DNA of 9,839 nt from an uncultured Flavobacteriales bacterium. GTDB lineage: Bacteria > Bacteroidota > Bacteroidia > Flavobacteriales > CALTNV01. Positions 1-6,265 of this stretch are shown piece by piece. The DNA is taken from positions 1 through 9,839 of the forward strand of contig CALTNV010000012.1 of NCBI GenBank assembly GCA_943845485.1. Direction: 5' to 3'. The notes beneath the pieces were generated by a model, which saw only the letters and a program-made list of their open reading frames with translations, did no database searches and was not told the DNA's origin. Each line of letters begins with the position of its first letter. Within the stretch, counting starts at the first letter, position 1. The position numbers and the translations under genes are program-made.

Positions 1-54
1 TTATGAGAGAAATACAATAACTTAGAACCTTTAGTTATTGTATTTCTCTCATAA
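1..54. repeat. Perfect 21-bp inverted repeat (fold-back) at the window edge
   Basis: Positions 1-21 are the exact reverse complement of positions 34-54, with a 12-base loop at 22-33. The right arm is parC coding sequence (Leu-Leu-Tyr-Phe-Ser-His, continuing into Asn-Pro-Asn-Gly-Glu). The left arm is that same coding sequence turned around. The parC frame is interrupted just upstream of the right arm by TAG at 32-34 and TAG at 23-25. A perfect 42-base stem covering the first base of the window and copying adjacent coding DNA looks like a fold-back join at a contig end (chimeric read or assembly artefact). A real palindrome made by an inversion or rearrangement that truncated parC cannot be excluded from this sequence alone. 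Confidence 0.9.
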
Positions 55-856
55 TCCAAATGGAGAACAAGAGATAGTTACTTTTATGCTACGTCCAAGA
101 CCTCATTTAAAAAAGGTTCGTTTTGATGTTGATTTTGGAGAGTTATTGATTAAAGGAAAACAAGCTTCTGGAAATAGAGCGACCAAAGAATTGATTTCTA
201 AAGTTGTTTTAAAGTTCAGAGGAGGATCTACTTTAAAGCCAAGAAAAATTTGGTTTGATGAAGTTGTCGGCCGTTTAAATGATGAAGGAAGAGGGAGATT
301 AATAGGTGAGTTTAAAGGGCAAAATAAAATATTAACTGTTTATAAGTCAGGATATTATAAATTAACGCATTTTGATTTAGCTCAACATTTTGATGATGAT
401 ATGATTTTAATTGAAAAATGGAATCCAAATCACCCTTTGTCAGCTGTTTATTATCATGGAGAAAAGGAGTTACATTATGCGAAACGTTTTTTACTTGAAA
501 CATCAGATAAAAAGGTTCCATTTATTACCGAAGATGAACACTCTTATTTAGATTTAGTGTCTTATGTAAAACATCCAAAAATTAGAATTTCGTATAATAA
601 ACACTTAAAAGCAACAAAACATTTACCCGATACGGATATCGACTTGTTTGATTTTATTAGTGTGAAAGGTATTTCTGCACTTGGGAACCAATTAACTAAA
701 TTAAAAACTAAACAAATTGATTTATTAGAGCCAACAGAAGATGATTTATGGCCTACAGAAAGTATTGGTGAACAGGATGAACAACAAGATCAATCTTCAT
801 CTAATGAGCAATTAAACGATGATGATTCTAACCAACCTACTTTATTTAATGACTAA
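35..856 (+). CDS. parC: DNA topoisomerase IV subunit A, C-terminal part (5' truncated)
   Basis: This is the C-terminal DNA-wrapping beta-pinwheel region of the type IIA topoisomerase A subunit, which together with ParE decatenates and relaxes chromosomes. About 273 residues remain of a family member usually over 800 long. The breakage-reunion domain with its catalytic tyrosine is absent from the window. Recognisable blocks are NPNGEQEIVT near the start, IKGKQASGN, STLKPRKIWFDE, GRGRLIGEF, HFDDDMILIEKWNP and YYHGEKELHYAKRF, all typical of Bacteroidota ParC. The last roughly 40 residues form a low-complexity acidic, Q/N/S-rich tail ending in QPTLFND. Homology appears to begin at about codon 35 (Leu-Leu-Tyr). 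A TTG at 38 can formally act as a start, but this is probably the remnant of a longer gene cut by the fold-back at 1-54. A stand-alone C-terminal-domain protein is a less likely alternative. ParC and GyrA are related; the KIWFDE and DMILIEKW pattern favours ParC. Confidence 0.88.
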   Translation, partial: LLYFSHNPNGEQEIVTFMLRPRPHLKKVRFDVDFGELLIKGKQASGNRATKELISKVVLKFRGGSTLKPRKIWFDEVVGRLNDEGRGRLIGEFKGQNKILTVYKSGYYKLTHFDLAQHFDDDMILIEKWNPNHPLSAVYYHGEKELHYAKRFLLETSDKKVPFITEDEHSYLDLVSYVKHPKIRISYNKHLKATKHLPDTDIDLFDFISVKGISALGNQLTKLKTKQIDLLEPTEDDLWPTESIGEQDEQQDQSSSNEQLNDDDSNQPTLFND

Positions 857-889
857 AATTAATTAACTTGTAAAGCATAAGTTATAAGT

Positions 890-1300
890 ATGGCATTAGA
901 TTATCCAGCAAAAATTATTTTAGCATGGTCAGAATCAGTAAAAGGAAATAAAAAAATTACTGATTGGTTGATTAAAAATGGATATCCTGAATTAGGGATA
1001 TTTCATTTTGCGGTTAGAAATGACTTGAAAGCAAAAAAATGGCTAAGTGATCATAAATTCCATTTTTTATTAGCATTAATTAATGGCGCTGAGGGAAATG
1101 AGAAGGCAATTTCATTTTTAAAAAAAAATCATCAAGATTTATTATTAAACATGGCTTTAGCGGCAGATAATGATATTGATTCATTGAAGTGGTTAAAATT
1201 AAATTCATCACCACAAATAGTGATATTAACAATGAACTTGATGCATATAAAAAATAAAATTGAAGAACGAAATAAAGATATTCATCATATTCAATTTTAA
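890..1300 (+). CDS. Small helical-repeat protein of unknown function, downstream of parC
   Basis: A 136-residue soluble protein with no signal peptide or membrane segment. It consists of about four degenerate units of roughly 25 residues, each a helix pair. They lie around residues 13-38 (GNKKITDWLIKNGYPEL), 40-62 (NDLKAKKWLSDHKFHFL), 65-88 (GAEGNEKAISFLKKNHQDLL) and 89-107 (AADNDIDSLKWLK). The shared pattern is Gly/Asp-Asn, two to four residues, Ala/Ile/Leu, two residues, Trp/Phe-Leu, and a short linker. It recalls ankyrin-like solenoids but does not match the canonical ankyrin consensus. The start is ATG at 890, 33 bases after the parC stop on the same strand, so co-transcription with parC is likely. 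I recall similar short proteins next to parC in Bacteroidota, but no function is known to me. The C-terminus is basic and His-rich. A role as a protein-interaction partner is inference only. Confidence 0.8.
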   Translation: MALDYPAKIILAWSESVKGNKKITDWLIKNGYPELGIFHFAVRNDLKAKKWLSDHKFHFLLALINGAEGNEKAISFLKKNHQDLLLNMALAADNDIDSLKWLKLNSSPQIVILTMNLMHIKNKIEERNKDIHHIQF

Positions 1301-1318
1301 TTTTTTATTTTTAAAATT
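1293..1318. terminator. Weak AT-only hairpin between convergent genes
   Basis: AATTTTAA at 1293-1300 is the exact inverse of TTAAAATT at 1311-1318, around a T-rich 10-base loop. The stem contains the stop codon of the helical-repeat gene and the last codons of the opposite-strand gene. With only A-T pairs it would be a poor intrinsic terminator, but it is the only candidate between the two 3' ends and T-rich or A-rich runs flank it. Chance occurrence is quite possible in DNA this AT-rich. Confidence 0.25.
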
Positions 1319-1692
1319 CTGGCATAAACGATGTTACATTTTTCATACTCTTCAGATTGTTCAAAATAAAGCTTTAAATTTTGTAAATGTGATATAGATG
1401 AAAATATTGGGTTATTTAATGATAAAGATAAACTTCCTAGTTTTGTAGCTTTGTAAGAGTTTTCAAGAGCATTATAATATTTTATTCTATTCTGTATTAG
1501 AAGCTCTTTTTTATATACGCGTAACAATTTTTTGTAGATTAGAATACTAGATTTTAAATCAATAATTATTGATATTAAGTCACTTTTACTTTCAATTTTT
1601 TTTTGTTTAAAATATCTATATTTTGCAACAACAAAACGGCTAACTCTTGATAATTCATTTTTTAATAAAAATAATTTCCTTTTGTAGTTCAT
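1297..1692 (-). CDS. Hypothetical basic, helical protein
   Basis: A 131-residue open frame starting at ATG (1692) that I do not recognise. It is rich in Lys, Arg, Leu, Ile, Ser and Tyr, strongly basic in its first 70 residues (for example KRKLFLLKNELSRVSR, YKKLLRVYKKEL), and predicted by eye to be mostly helical. The part after residue 95 (HLQNLKLYFEQSEEYEKCN) resembles a single TPR-like or coiled helix pair. There is no signal peptide or clear transmembrane segment. Its stop overlaps the stop region of the convergent helical-repeat gene. It lies 117 bases downstream of the DUF983 gene on the same strand, a larger gap than inside that cluster, so it may have its own promoter, although no clear TAnnTTTG box is visible there. 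It could be a lineage-specific gene. A spurious frame in AT-rich DNA is possible, but its length and composition argue mildly for a real gene. Confidence 0.55.
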   Translation of the reverse strand: MNYKRKLFLLKNELSRVSRFVVAKYRYFKQKKIESKSDLISIIIDLKSSILIYKKLLRVYKKELLIQNRIKYYNALENSYKATKLGSLSLSLNNPIFSSISHLQNLKLYFEQSEEYEKCNIVYARILKIKN

Positions 1693-1752
1693 AACCTAAA
1701 TTTTAAGTGACAATAAACATTATTTCATACTACTTAAATTAAGGTTTAGTTT

Positions 1753-1804
1753 TAAATATTACACATTATGATATTTTATCATTATAAATACCTTGTAATA
1801 TTTA
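1753..1804. repeat. Nested inverted repeats in the gap between two minus-strand genes
   Basis: An outer perfect 11-bp inverted repeat pairs 1753-1763 (TAAATATTACA) with 1794-1804 (TGTAATATTTA). Inside it sits a second perfect pair, ATGATA (1768-1773) and TATCAT (1777-1782), with a 3-base loop. The whole falls just after the stop of the DUF983 gene and before the start of the next minus-strand gene. It could terminate the operon transcript or act as an operator or 5' leader for the hypothetical gene. It is AT-only apart from three G-C pairs, so its stability is limited. Confidence 0.4.
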
Positions 1805-1809
1805 CATTC

Positions 1810-2196
1810 TTATTTGTTTTTTACACTATTATTATCATATTTAGTATTTAAATTCACCCATATTGATCTGCTAGTTCTATAAGTTACAGGTACAAGAACT
1901 AATATAGCTATTGATATATTGATGGTATAATACATAGGATTTATATTTGGCAATAATAGGTAGCTTAATACAAAAACAGCAACACTAAAAGCAACTGTTA
2001 GTCCATAACTAACATACATTGCCCCATAAAAATATCCTGATTCAATTTCAAATTTATGATCACATCTTTGACATTTTTGATTCATTTTATCAAACTTCTT
2101 TAAATTGTACATTTTATTATCAATAAATAAATCTCCCTCGTGACATTTTGGGCATTTGAAGTTTAGTATAGCATATAGTTTACTTTCTTTTTTCAT
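1810..2196 (-). CDS. DUF983 family membrane protein with Cys4 zinc-ribbon-like head
   Basis: A 128-residue protein matching the DUF983 pattern. The N-terminal cytosolic head has two CxxC pairs, CPKC (Cys15, Cys18) and CQRC (Cys42, Cys45), that could hold one zinc ion. The family signature GYFYGAMYVSYG follows (residues 54-65). Two transmembrane helices come next, about 61-82 and 89-107, and then a short basic/Asn-rich tail after TSRSIWVNL. Length and order fit the family. The biochemical role is not established. It starts at ATG (2196), 15 bases after the rhodanese stop, and is the last gene of the tight minus-strand cluster. Membership in a cluster with lipid-modifying genes suggests an envelope role, which is inference. 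Confidence 0.88.
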   Translation of the reverse strand: MKKESKLYAILNFKCPKCHEGDLFIDNKMYNLKKFDKMNQKCQRCDHKFEIESGYFYGAMYVSYGLTVAFSVAVFVLSYLLLPNINPMYYTINISIAILVLVPVTYRTSRSIWVNLNTKYDNNSVKNK

Positions 2197-2211
2197 AGTA
2201 TTATACTTTTA

Positions 2212-2589
2212 TTAATTGCCAGAGTAAGCAATATATCCACCATTTAAATCGTAAATAGTTTCAAATCCTAATTGACTAAGTATATTGGCTGCCTTTTTAC
2301 TTCTCTTTCCTGATCTACAATAAACATATAAATGTTTTGATTGATCTATATGTTTTACATTTTCTTCAAAATCTGAGGCATTTACATCAAAATTTAATGC
2401 TCCTTCAATAAATCCATTATTAAATTCAGTTTCTGTTCTTACATCTAATAGAATTGCAGACTGATCATTGTTATATTGAGTAATAAATTCATCAGTATCT
2501 AATACTTTAAAATTTTCTGAATTATTTGTACAGTTAATGAAAGTAATAGTTAAAATGATACTTAGTAAAAGTAATTTAATGTTTTTCAT
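2212..2589 (-). CDS. Rhodanese-like domain lipoprotein
   Basis: A 125-residue precursor. Residues 1-19 form a lipoprotein signal (basic start, Leu/Ile-rich core), followed by Cys20 in the context FINC; Asn at -1 is unusual for the classical lipobox but tolerable. The mature part is a single rhodanese domain: FKVLDTDEF, LLDVRTETEF (Asp49, Arg51), GFIEGALNFD (Phe replaces the usual His), YVYCRSGKRS with the catalytic Cys91 in a six-residue loop, then GFETIYDLNGGY. The complete active loop predicts sulfurtransferase or persulfide chemistry at the cell envelope; the substrate is unknown. Its ATG overlaps the TGA of the upstream lipid kinase gene (ATGA at 2586-2589), indicating translational coupling, and the DUF983 gene follows after 15 bases. 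Single-domain periplasmic rhodaneses of this type are common in Bacteroidota. Confidence 0.9.
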   Translation of the reverse strand: MKNIKLLLLSIILTITFINCTNNSENFKVLDTDEFITQYNNDQSAILLDVRTETEFNNGFIEGALNFDVNASDFEENVKHIDQSKHLYVYCRSGKRSKKAANILSQLGFETIYDLNGGYIAYSGN

Positions 2590-3464
2590 TTAAAGATGTT
2601 TAAATTGGTTTTGTTAATTTTTACTGAGAGCTGATTTTTAATGAAATCTATTTCACCATCATAATGAATTTGAGTTTCATCAGTCTTTAATTCTATTCTG
2701 TTATTTTTAAAATATTCAATATATTTTGAACTATTAATTTTTTTGTTAAAAAGTTTATATGCTAAAATAGGAGCATACCATAAAGGAAATTTTTTTATGA
2801 TGCATACATCTAATTTCCCATCATTTAATTCGGCTAATGGAGTAATATATGCATTGTTACCAAATTGTTTACTATTTGCAATAGACATTAAAAATATATT
2901 ATTATATTTTTTTTCATTTAATGTAAAGCTAATTCCTTTATAATTAAAAAACTCTTTTAAAGTTATTTTTATATAAGATGTGAATCCTCTTTTTCCATAA
3001 TTTTTAAATTTATGGGCAACGTGAGCATCAAAACCAATACCAATAACTCCTACAGCAAATTTATTATCATTAAAAGTAAGAGTATCAACAGTACTATAGC
3101 TTCCTTTATTTAAGTTTAAAATGGCCTGTTTAATATTAACAGGAATATTTAATGATCTTGCAAAGCCATTTCCACTACCTGAAGGAATTATAGCTAAATT
3201 AGTACTAGTGTTTATAATACCATTAGCAGTCTCATTTACTGAACCATCTCCTCCAACAATTGCAACGATATCAACTTTTTCATATGAAGCTTGTTTAGCA
3301 ATGTTTTTTGCATGTCTTGGCTTTTCAGTATATTTTATGGATACATCAAAAATATTTAAATCTAAATATTCATTTATTATTTTTTCAACAGTTTTTTGTT
3401 TTCCTATTCCTGAAATAGGATTAATAACAAACCAAATTTTTTTTTTATTCAATTGTGAGTTCAT
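2586..3464 (-). CDS. Diacylglycerol kinase family lipid kinase (DgkB/YegS-like)
   Basis: A 292-residue cytosolic or membrane-associated kinase of the DAGK catalytic family, usual length about 290-310. Visible motifs are NPISG (15-19), the nucleotide/catalytic GGDGSVNE (71-78), PSGSGNGFAR (94-103), the GIGFDAHVA region following VDT, and the C-terminal blocks LNDGKLDVCII and YDGEID that close the lipid-binding domain. The family phosphorylates diacylglycerol, sphingoid or related lipids with ATP; the sequence alone does not fix the substrate. The start is ATG at 3464, inside the end of the LtaS-like gene (20-base overlap in another frame), and no later Met precedes the first motif. The 3' end overlaps the rhodanese start as ATGA. 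Coupling to the head-group transferase suggests diacylglycerol recycling to phosphatidate, which is inference. Confidence 0.9.
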   Translation of the reverse strand: MNSQLNKKKIWFVINPISGIGKQKTVEKIINEYLDLNIFDVSIKYTEKPRHAKNIAKQASYEKVDIVAIVGGDGSVNETANGIINTSTNLAIIPSGSGNGFARSLNIPVNIKQAILNLNKGSYSTVDTLTFNDNKFAVGVIGIGFDAHVAHKFKNYGKRGFTSYIKITLKEFFNYKGISFTLNEKKYNNIFLMSIANSKQFGNNAYITPLAELNDGKLDVCIIKKFPLWYAPILAYKLFNKKINSSKYIEYFKNNRIELKTDETQIHYDGEIDFIKNQLSVKINKTNLNIFK

Positions 3465-5346
3465 TATTTATAAAACGATTATTGTATTGTTGTATATAGG
3501 ATTTGATCACATTTTCAATTTTCTCTTTTTGAATTACTTTATTTTCAATTATATTAAACTTTAACTCATAGTCATTATTAATATTATATAATTCCTGTAA
3601 TCTATTGTTTCTAAACACTGCATAATAATTATTATCTATAAATATGTAGCTGTTATTTGAATAGTTTATTATAAAATTATTTTTTGCTAAAGAGTCTTTT
3701 AATATATTACTACCATAGCTAATATATTTTTCTGTTTCTAAATTAAGTAAGCTATCTATTAGAATAGGCATGATATCAGATTGTTTAATTAATCCCTCTT
3801 TCTTTCCACTTAATGAACTATCTGGAGTGTAAAATAGTATTGGGATACTATAATCTAACTCAAATTTATTATCATTTGTTTTAATGTTTGGTGCAACATG
3901 ATCTGCTAATATTATAAATATTGTCTCATTATACCAAGGTTCATTTTTTATAGCTTTAAAAAACTGTTTCAACGCAAAATCAGTATATCTAACTGTTTTG
4001 TATAATAAATGCTCCTCTTCATTTTCTTTTTTAAACTTTGATTTAAGATGTTCAGGGATTGGATAGGGGTGATGAGAAGTAAGTGTAAATATAGAGGCAA
4101 AAAAAGGTTGTTTTAAATTATTTATTTGCAATGCACTATATTTTAGAAAAGGTTCATCAAAAACTCCCCAAGTTCCATCATAATCTTTACCTCCATACTC
4201 TGATAATCCAAAATATTTAGAAATTCCAGCTGCTGAGGTAAATATATCAAATCCCATTGAACCATTTTTAGCTCCATGAAAAAAGGCCATATCATACCCA
4301 TTTTTATTTAAAATATTTGTTAGTCCATTAATTCTATTTGATGAATATCCGGAATAAATAAATGGGCTATTACTTAAAGTAGGTAAGCTGGTAAACACTG
4401 CTGGTAAAGCTTCAATACTTCTTTTTCCATTTGCATATGAATTTTCAAAATATAAACAATGGCTAGATAAACTATCTAAAAAAGGGGTGTAACTTTTTTC
4501 TCCAGATAGACTACCAATAAATGATTTGCTAAAACTTTCTAAAAGTATAATAACAACATTTTTATTTTTTGATGTAGTTTCTTTTTTTTGATGGTTCTTT
4601 TCCGAATTAAAAAAAGTAGTGATTTCTTCCTCTGAAAAATAAGATTTCTTATCAAGCATCTTATCATCAAAGGTTTTAATAATTGAAAATGGTGTGTTTA
4701 ATATTAAAGGAATTTGAGATGAGCTTCCAAACTTGGAAGCTGTTAATATATCTGTTGGTCTTAATTGAAAACCACCTCTTGAAATTATAACTGAAGTAAA
4801 TATGACAGTAATAAATAAAAAGCTATTTATTGAATAATTGAATTTATTATTAGATATAGGTTTTTGACAAAACCATAATTTTTTAATTATAATGATAAAA
4901 AAACTAATGAAAATTATAAAAATAATTACAAGGAACCAGTAGTCTTTTAAAAATTGAGAAATTAAACTCACTAAATCTTCATTTCCGCTAAATATTAATT
5001 TAAATAAATCTGCTGTAGATCTTTTTTTATTAAATGGGAAATATTGAATATCAATAAAGTTTAAAATAAAAGAAAAAAAACATATGGTAAGATATAAGTA
5101 GTATAATATCTTTTGATATATTTTATTATATCTAAATTTTAAAGGAATAAAATATAAAAAAGAAAATAAAATTGTGATGGTAAAGTGAGTGGAGCTATCT
5201 ATGTATAATCCACCTATAAAATTAGTCACTGTAAAATCATTAAAATAATTATAATTATACAATAAAAAGATAATTCTTGATAGGGTATAAAATAAAATAG
5301 TAATAACAGTAACAAGTAAGTACTTTTTTAAATAAGATTTCAGCAC
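3445..5346 (-). CDS. LtaS/MdoB-like membrane phosphoglycerol or phosphoethanolamine transferase (sulfatase fold)
   Basis: A 633-residue integral membrane enzyme. About five transmembrane helices occupy residues 8-30, 54-70, 78-100, 137-156 and 171-189. An extracytoplasmic alkaline-phosphatase/sulfatase-fold domain runs from about 262 to 545. Likely metal and catalytic positions are Glu270 in VVIILLESFS, Ser310 in NGKRSIEALPA (where LtaS has its nucleophilic Thr), His357 in FFHGAKNG, Trp393 in DGTWGVFDEP, His425/His426 in TLTSHHPYP, and Asp482-His483 in LADHVAP. The family moves glycerol-phosphate or ethanolamine-phosphate from phospholipids to glycans, lipids or proteins; the acceptor here is unknown. 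The likely start is GTG (5346): an in-frame stop lies 15 bases upstream and the first internal ATG is at residue 230. The TPR-like gene ends 32 bases upstream, and the 3' end overlaps the lipid kinase by 20 bases. The C-terminal 90 residues are Asn/Tyr-rich and divergent. Confidence 0.9.
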   Translation of the reverse strand: MLKSYLKKYLLVTVITILFYTLSRIIFLLYNYNYFNDFTVTNFIGGLYIDSSTHFTITILFSFLYFIPLKFRYNKIYQKILYYLYLTICFFSFILNFIDIQYFPFNKKRSTADLFKLIFSGNEDLVSLISQFLKDYWFLVIIFIIFISFFIIIIKKLWFCQKPISNNKFNYSINSFLFITVIFTSVIISRGGFQLRPTDILTASKFGSSSQIPLILNTPFSIIKTFDDKMLDKKSYFSEEEITTFFNSEKNHQKKETTSKNKNVVIILLESFSKSFIGSLSGEKSYTPFLDSLSSHCLYFENSYANGKRSIEALPAVFTSLPTLSNSPFIYSGYSSNRINGLTNILNKNGYDMAFFHGAKNGSMGFDIFTSAAGISKYFGLSEYGGKDYDGTWGVFDEPFLKYSALQINNLKQPFFASIFTLTSHHPYPIPEHLKSKFKKENEEEHLLYKTVRYTDFALKQFFKAIKNEPWYNETIFIILADHVAPNIKTNDNKFELDYSIPILFYTPDSSLSGKKEGLIKQSDIMPILIDSLLNLETEKYISYGSNILKDSLAKNNFIINYSNNSYIFIDNNYYAVFRNNRLQELYNINNDYELKFNIIENKVIQKEKIENVIKSYIQQYNNRFINNELTIE

Positions 5347-5378
5347 AAATAATTTGTTTTAATCATCAAAAACAACTT

Positions 5379-6122
5379 TTAATAAGTTTTGTAATAATTA
5401 TTAATCGTTTCATTATCTTTAAGGTAAGGTAGGTAAAAATCCAAAGCTTTTTTTCCTTCTAAACTAGAACCATTATTTTTTTTATATTTAGCGTATGTAA
5501 TAATTGAAAAAATTAATATATCTATATCTTCTTTAGTTAAAGAATTGATACTGAAATTAGATTCTATTTCTTTAATATCTTCCGTTGTTTTTAATAAGCT
5601 GCTTCTACTATTGCTTGCCTCCTGTATAATTGACAATAAATATAGTTGTCCAGGATTATACTTGTCCATTTTATAGTAATTCTTGATATAAGAACTACCT
5701 TTTTTCATCATACTTACATCATTTAAATTACTGAAATAATTTTTTGTTTCTGCGTTTAAAACTTTTTTTAGCTTTACAAAGTATTCAGGTTCAAAGTTTA
5801 TATAATCATTATCAGTATCTATTTTTCTAAATTTAGCAGCATATTTAACTGAGTTTTTAAAAGCATTTTTAAACTCCTCCATATCTCTTTCTGGATTTTC
5901 GCTTATATAAAACAATGCCATTGATGTATAAAGATATGGTAAGGGTTCTTTTCTTGTACTTTCTTTTTCTGTTAATTTAATTGCCTGATCATAAAGCTTA
6001 TCATAATTACCATCAACATAAAGTAAATGTAATTTTTCATATTCTTTTTCTTGCCCAAAAACATTACTTATCGTAGCTATTGAAAATAAAAAAATGGCTA
6101 ATACTATATTTATTTTTTTCAT
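5379..6122 (-). CDS. Secreted TPR-like protein, first gene of the cluster
   Basis: A 247-residue protein with a clear Sec signal peptide: Lys-Lys, then a hydrophobic stretch to about residue 20, and probable cleavage near VFGQ-EK at 23/24. The mature part is all-helical. The first 70 residues (LLYVDGNYDKLYDQAIKL, then PLPYLYTSMALFYI) read like degenerate TPR helices, and there is a possible extra repeat around YYKMDKYNPGQLYLLSIIQEA. No catalytic motif is visible. It starts at ATG (6122) after a 143-base divergent spacer and leads the run of five genes. The LtaS-like gene begins 32 bases after its stop, so co-transcription is likely. A periplasmic scaffold or partner for the transferase is a guess from position. 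Family-level identity beyond TPR-like is not recognised. Confidence 0.8.
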   Translation of the reverse strand: MKKINIVLAIFLFSIATISNVFGQEKEYEKLHLLYVDGNYDKLYDQAIKLTEKESTRKEPLPYLYTSMALFYISENPERDMEEFKNAFKNSVKYAAKFRKIDTDNDYINFEPEYFVKLKKVLNAETKNYFSNLNDVSMMKKGSSYIKNYYKMDKYNPGQLYLLSIIQEASNSRSSLLKTTEDIKEIESNFSINSLTKEDIDILIFSIITYAKYKKNNGSSLEGKKALDFYLPYLKDNETINNYYKTY

Positions 6123-6222
6123 GATAATTTTTATTTATGTTGATATGATAAGTAAATATAAGGTGTTTAATGTTTTGATATATTTATTTTAAGTTTTTTT
6201 TAACAAAACCTTAAATATATAG

Positions 6223-6230
6223 TACTTTTG
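6223..6230 (+). promoter_or_regulatory. Candidate Bacteroidota -7 box (TACTTTTG) for the membrane-protein gene
   Basis: TACTTTTG matches the Bacteroidota TAnnTTTG element exactly and lies 36 bases before the ATG at 6266, predicting a leader of about 30 bases. A clear TTG/TTTG at the -33 position is not visible; the region there is a T-run (6193-6201). On the opposite strand an equally exact box (TATTTTTG, read from 6242 to 6235) could serve the divergent TPR-like operon with a leader of about 105 bases, but it too lacks a good -33 partner. The rest of the 6123-6265 spacer shows only A/T tracts. Confidence 0.4.
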
Positions 6231-6265
6231 TCATCAAAAATAAACAATTTAGGGTACATATTTTT

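Noticed and set aside
1..54. Transposon end or attachment site
   Set aside because: The repeat is a copy of adjacent parC codons, with no transposase or target duplication nearby; a fold-back artefact or breakpoint fits better.
312..521. 69-codon minus-strand frame inside parC
   Set aside because: It lies wholly inside the clear parC coding region on the other strand and encodes no recognisable domain; a shadow frame.
2743..2943. 66-codon plus-strand frame
   Set aside because: Antisense to the lipid kinase C-terminal domain, with no plausible protein features.
3121..3564. 147-codon plus-strand hydrophobic frame
   Set aside because: Complementary to the kinase catalytic motifs and the transferase end. 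Its hydrophobic look follows from reading Asn/Lys-rich codons in reverse.
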